A stretch of 64,000 nucleotides of DNA from Halichondria panicea. Its lineage: Eukaryota > Porifera > Demospongiae > Suberitida > Halichondriidae. The DNA lies in contig NC_087384.1 of the NCBI RefSeq assembly GCF_963675165.1, positions 86,001 to 150,000 on the forward strand, written 5' to 3'. Of this stretch, positions 63,161 through 64,000 are shown in pieces (position 1 is the stretch's first letter; each line of letters starts with the position of its first letter). The position numbers and the translations under genes were made by a program. The notes under the pieces were generated by a model, which was given only the letters and a program-made list of their open reading frames with translations, ran no database searches and was not told the DNA's origin.

Positions 63161-64000
63161 CTAACGATCAGTACCCTGGTGGTGGTGTAGTTCAGTCCAT
63201 TTATTGTCCTTGGTCTTATTCACCAACAGCACACCCTCCACTCCGTCTGGGATCACCTTCTCCTCCTTTGCTACCTCTATTGCCGTGTCCAGTCGAGCTT
63301 GGTTATAACACAGCACTCTCATTGGCCGCACAGGAGCACTACTCAGACCCTGGGCCTTGGACAGGATGAAATGTCGATGCTGTTTGCGAGTGGTTGTAGG
63401 TGGTGTAGACTGAAGGTCTGAGCTAGAGAGAGCAATCGCTTGGCTGGACACCGAGTCTATTTGTTCATTCAATTCAATAGGCGGGAGGACAGGAGGTGGT
63501 TGCTTTACACTCACATGGTCTTGCCTCTTACTGGATTCAATGATATCGCTGATCTCTGAGCGAACTATTTCACTAGCTTGCCTCCTAAAAGGATCCAGAG
63601 GTGTATTGTCACTCCTATACAGTGTTTTCACGGATTGTTTAGAGTGCCCACTCAGTGAAGTAGCTGAGCGACCTTGTTGCTGTCTCCTGAGAGGCTTGCT
63701 AGCTCGTCTCAACTGGTCAGGTGGTGACGAGGAATAAGATAGCGGCTTTGGGGATATGGGTGGAGTTGGCAGAGCACGTGTAGTGCCAGAGCTCTCAATA
63801 CTCGTCATGCTAGAGACTTCAAAAGGCGCAGGGGAGGAGTTAGTTCGTCGGAAATTCCTTCGTTGTGTCGTGGCTGGTGGTCTTCGTGAAATGCCCATTG
63901 GTGGTGGGTTTGGAGTGAGTCTTAGTCCTCTCAACTGGTGATACTGGGTTCTTTGTGCCTCATCAGTGTCTGAGATTACATCCGTTTCTTCGCTGCCCTG
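63161..64000 (-). CDS. C-terminal part of an unrecognised protein (5' end outside window)
   Basis: The frame is open from the window edge to a stop at 63161 (279 residues visible); no ATG start or acceptor is required within the window. The first 190 residues are Ser/Pro/Arg-rich and probably disordered (TTTRKQHRH, PTPPISPKPLSYSSSPPDQLRRASKPLRRQQQGRS). The last 60 residues look folded: HFILSKAQGLSSAPVRPMRVLCYNQARLDTAIEVAKEEKVIPDGVEGVLLVNKTKDNKWTELHHHQG. I do not recognise the family. It may continue as more exons to the right. Confidence 0.7.
   Translation of the reverse strand, partial: QGSEETDVISDTDEAQRTQYHQLRGLRLTPNPPPMGISRRPPATTQRRNFRRTNSSPAPFEVSSMTSIESSGTTRALPTPPISPKPLSYSSSPPDQLRRASKPLRRQQQGRSATSLSGHSKQSVKTLYRSDNTPLDPFRRQASEIVRSEISDIIESSKRQDHVSVKQPPPVLPPIELNEQIDSVSSQAIALSSSDLQSTPPTTTRKQHRHFILSKAQGLSSAPVRPMRVLCYNQARLDTAIEVAKEEKVIPDGVEGVLLVNKTKDNKWTELHHHQGTDR

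Overview
The window is nuclear DNA from a gene-dense animal genome. Genes are split by many short spliceosomal introns, there are no operons, and CA/GT microsatellites and minisatellites are very abundant. The gene set is metazoan (MYO18 with an N-terminal PDZ, a KIAA0319-type MANSC/PKD receptor, an AdipoR, METTL16, a ZMAT5-like U11/U12 protein). Together with the compact layout this suggests an early-branching animal such as a sponge; that placement is inference, not proof. Gene models were built by hand from reading frames, GT-AG junctions, phase bookkeeping and known family sequences.

Layout, left to right: 3' half of cytochrome P450 reductase (POR, +, 1-2772); intronless adiponectin receptor (-, 3091-4182); ARPC3 (+, 4528-6297); an unrecognised Q/P/S-rich, probably nuclear protein with a long 5' intron (+, 10083-15882); a 30-exon MYO18 (-, 16445-33262) with a tRNA-Phe in one intron; ZMAT5-like (+, 33532-33948); NAA35 (-, 34203-36914); TIMM10 (+, 37109-37608); TSEN2 (-, 37924-39141); ANAPC7 (+, 39261-44633); two intronless orphans (+, 45454-47238 and 47788-48375); METTL16 (-, 48557-52442); two unrecognised multi-exon genes (+, 52716-55722 and 56329-58858); a KIAA0319-like membrane protein (+, 59041-61872); an intronless orphan (+, 62210-63004); and the 3' end of another unknown gene (-, 63161 to the window edge).

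Most genes alternate in strand. They form head-to-head pairs with 119-345 bp between start codons (AdipoR/ARPC3, MYO18/ZMAT5, NAA35/TIMM10, TSEN2/ANAPC7, METTL16/unknown) and tail-to-tail pairs with about 160-560 bp between stop codons. They are unrelated housekeeping functions (electron transfer, actin nucleation, minor-spliceosome RNA processing, N-terminal acetylation, mitochondrial import, tRNA splicing, anaphase promotion, RNA m6A), so shared promoters rather than a pathway explain the arrangement.

The most unusual signal is how tandem repeats relate to gene structure. At least six minisatellites incorporate or abut an exon edge: splice acceptors (POR, MYO18, the 52.7-kb gene), a donor with the end of its exon (MYO18, eight copies), a stop codon (the 52.7-kb gene), and an in-frame 42-bp array inside the METTL16 methyltransferase domain. 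(CA)n/(GT)n runs also directly form many splice sites. Other points of note are a 10-bp tandem duplication that shifts frame in an otherwise intact MYO18, a palindromic MITE-like family with at least six copies, two further short TIR elements, and a GC-AG intron in METTL16.
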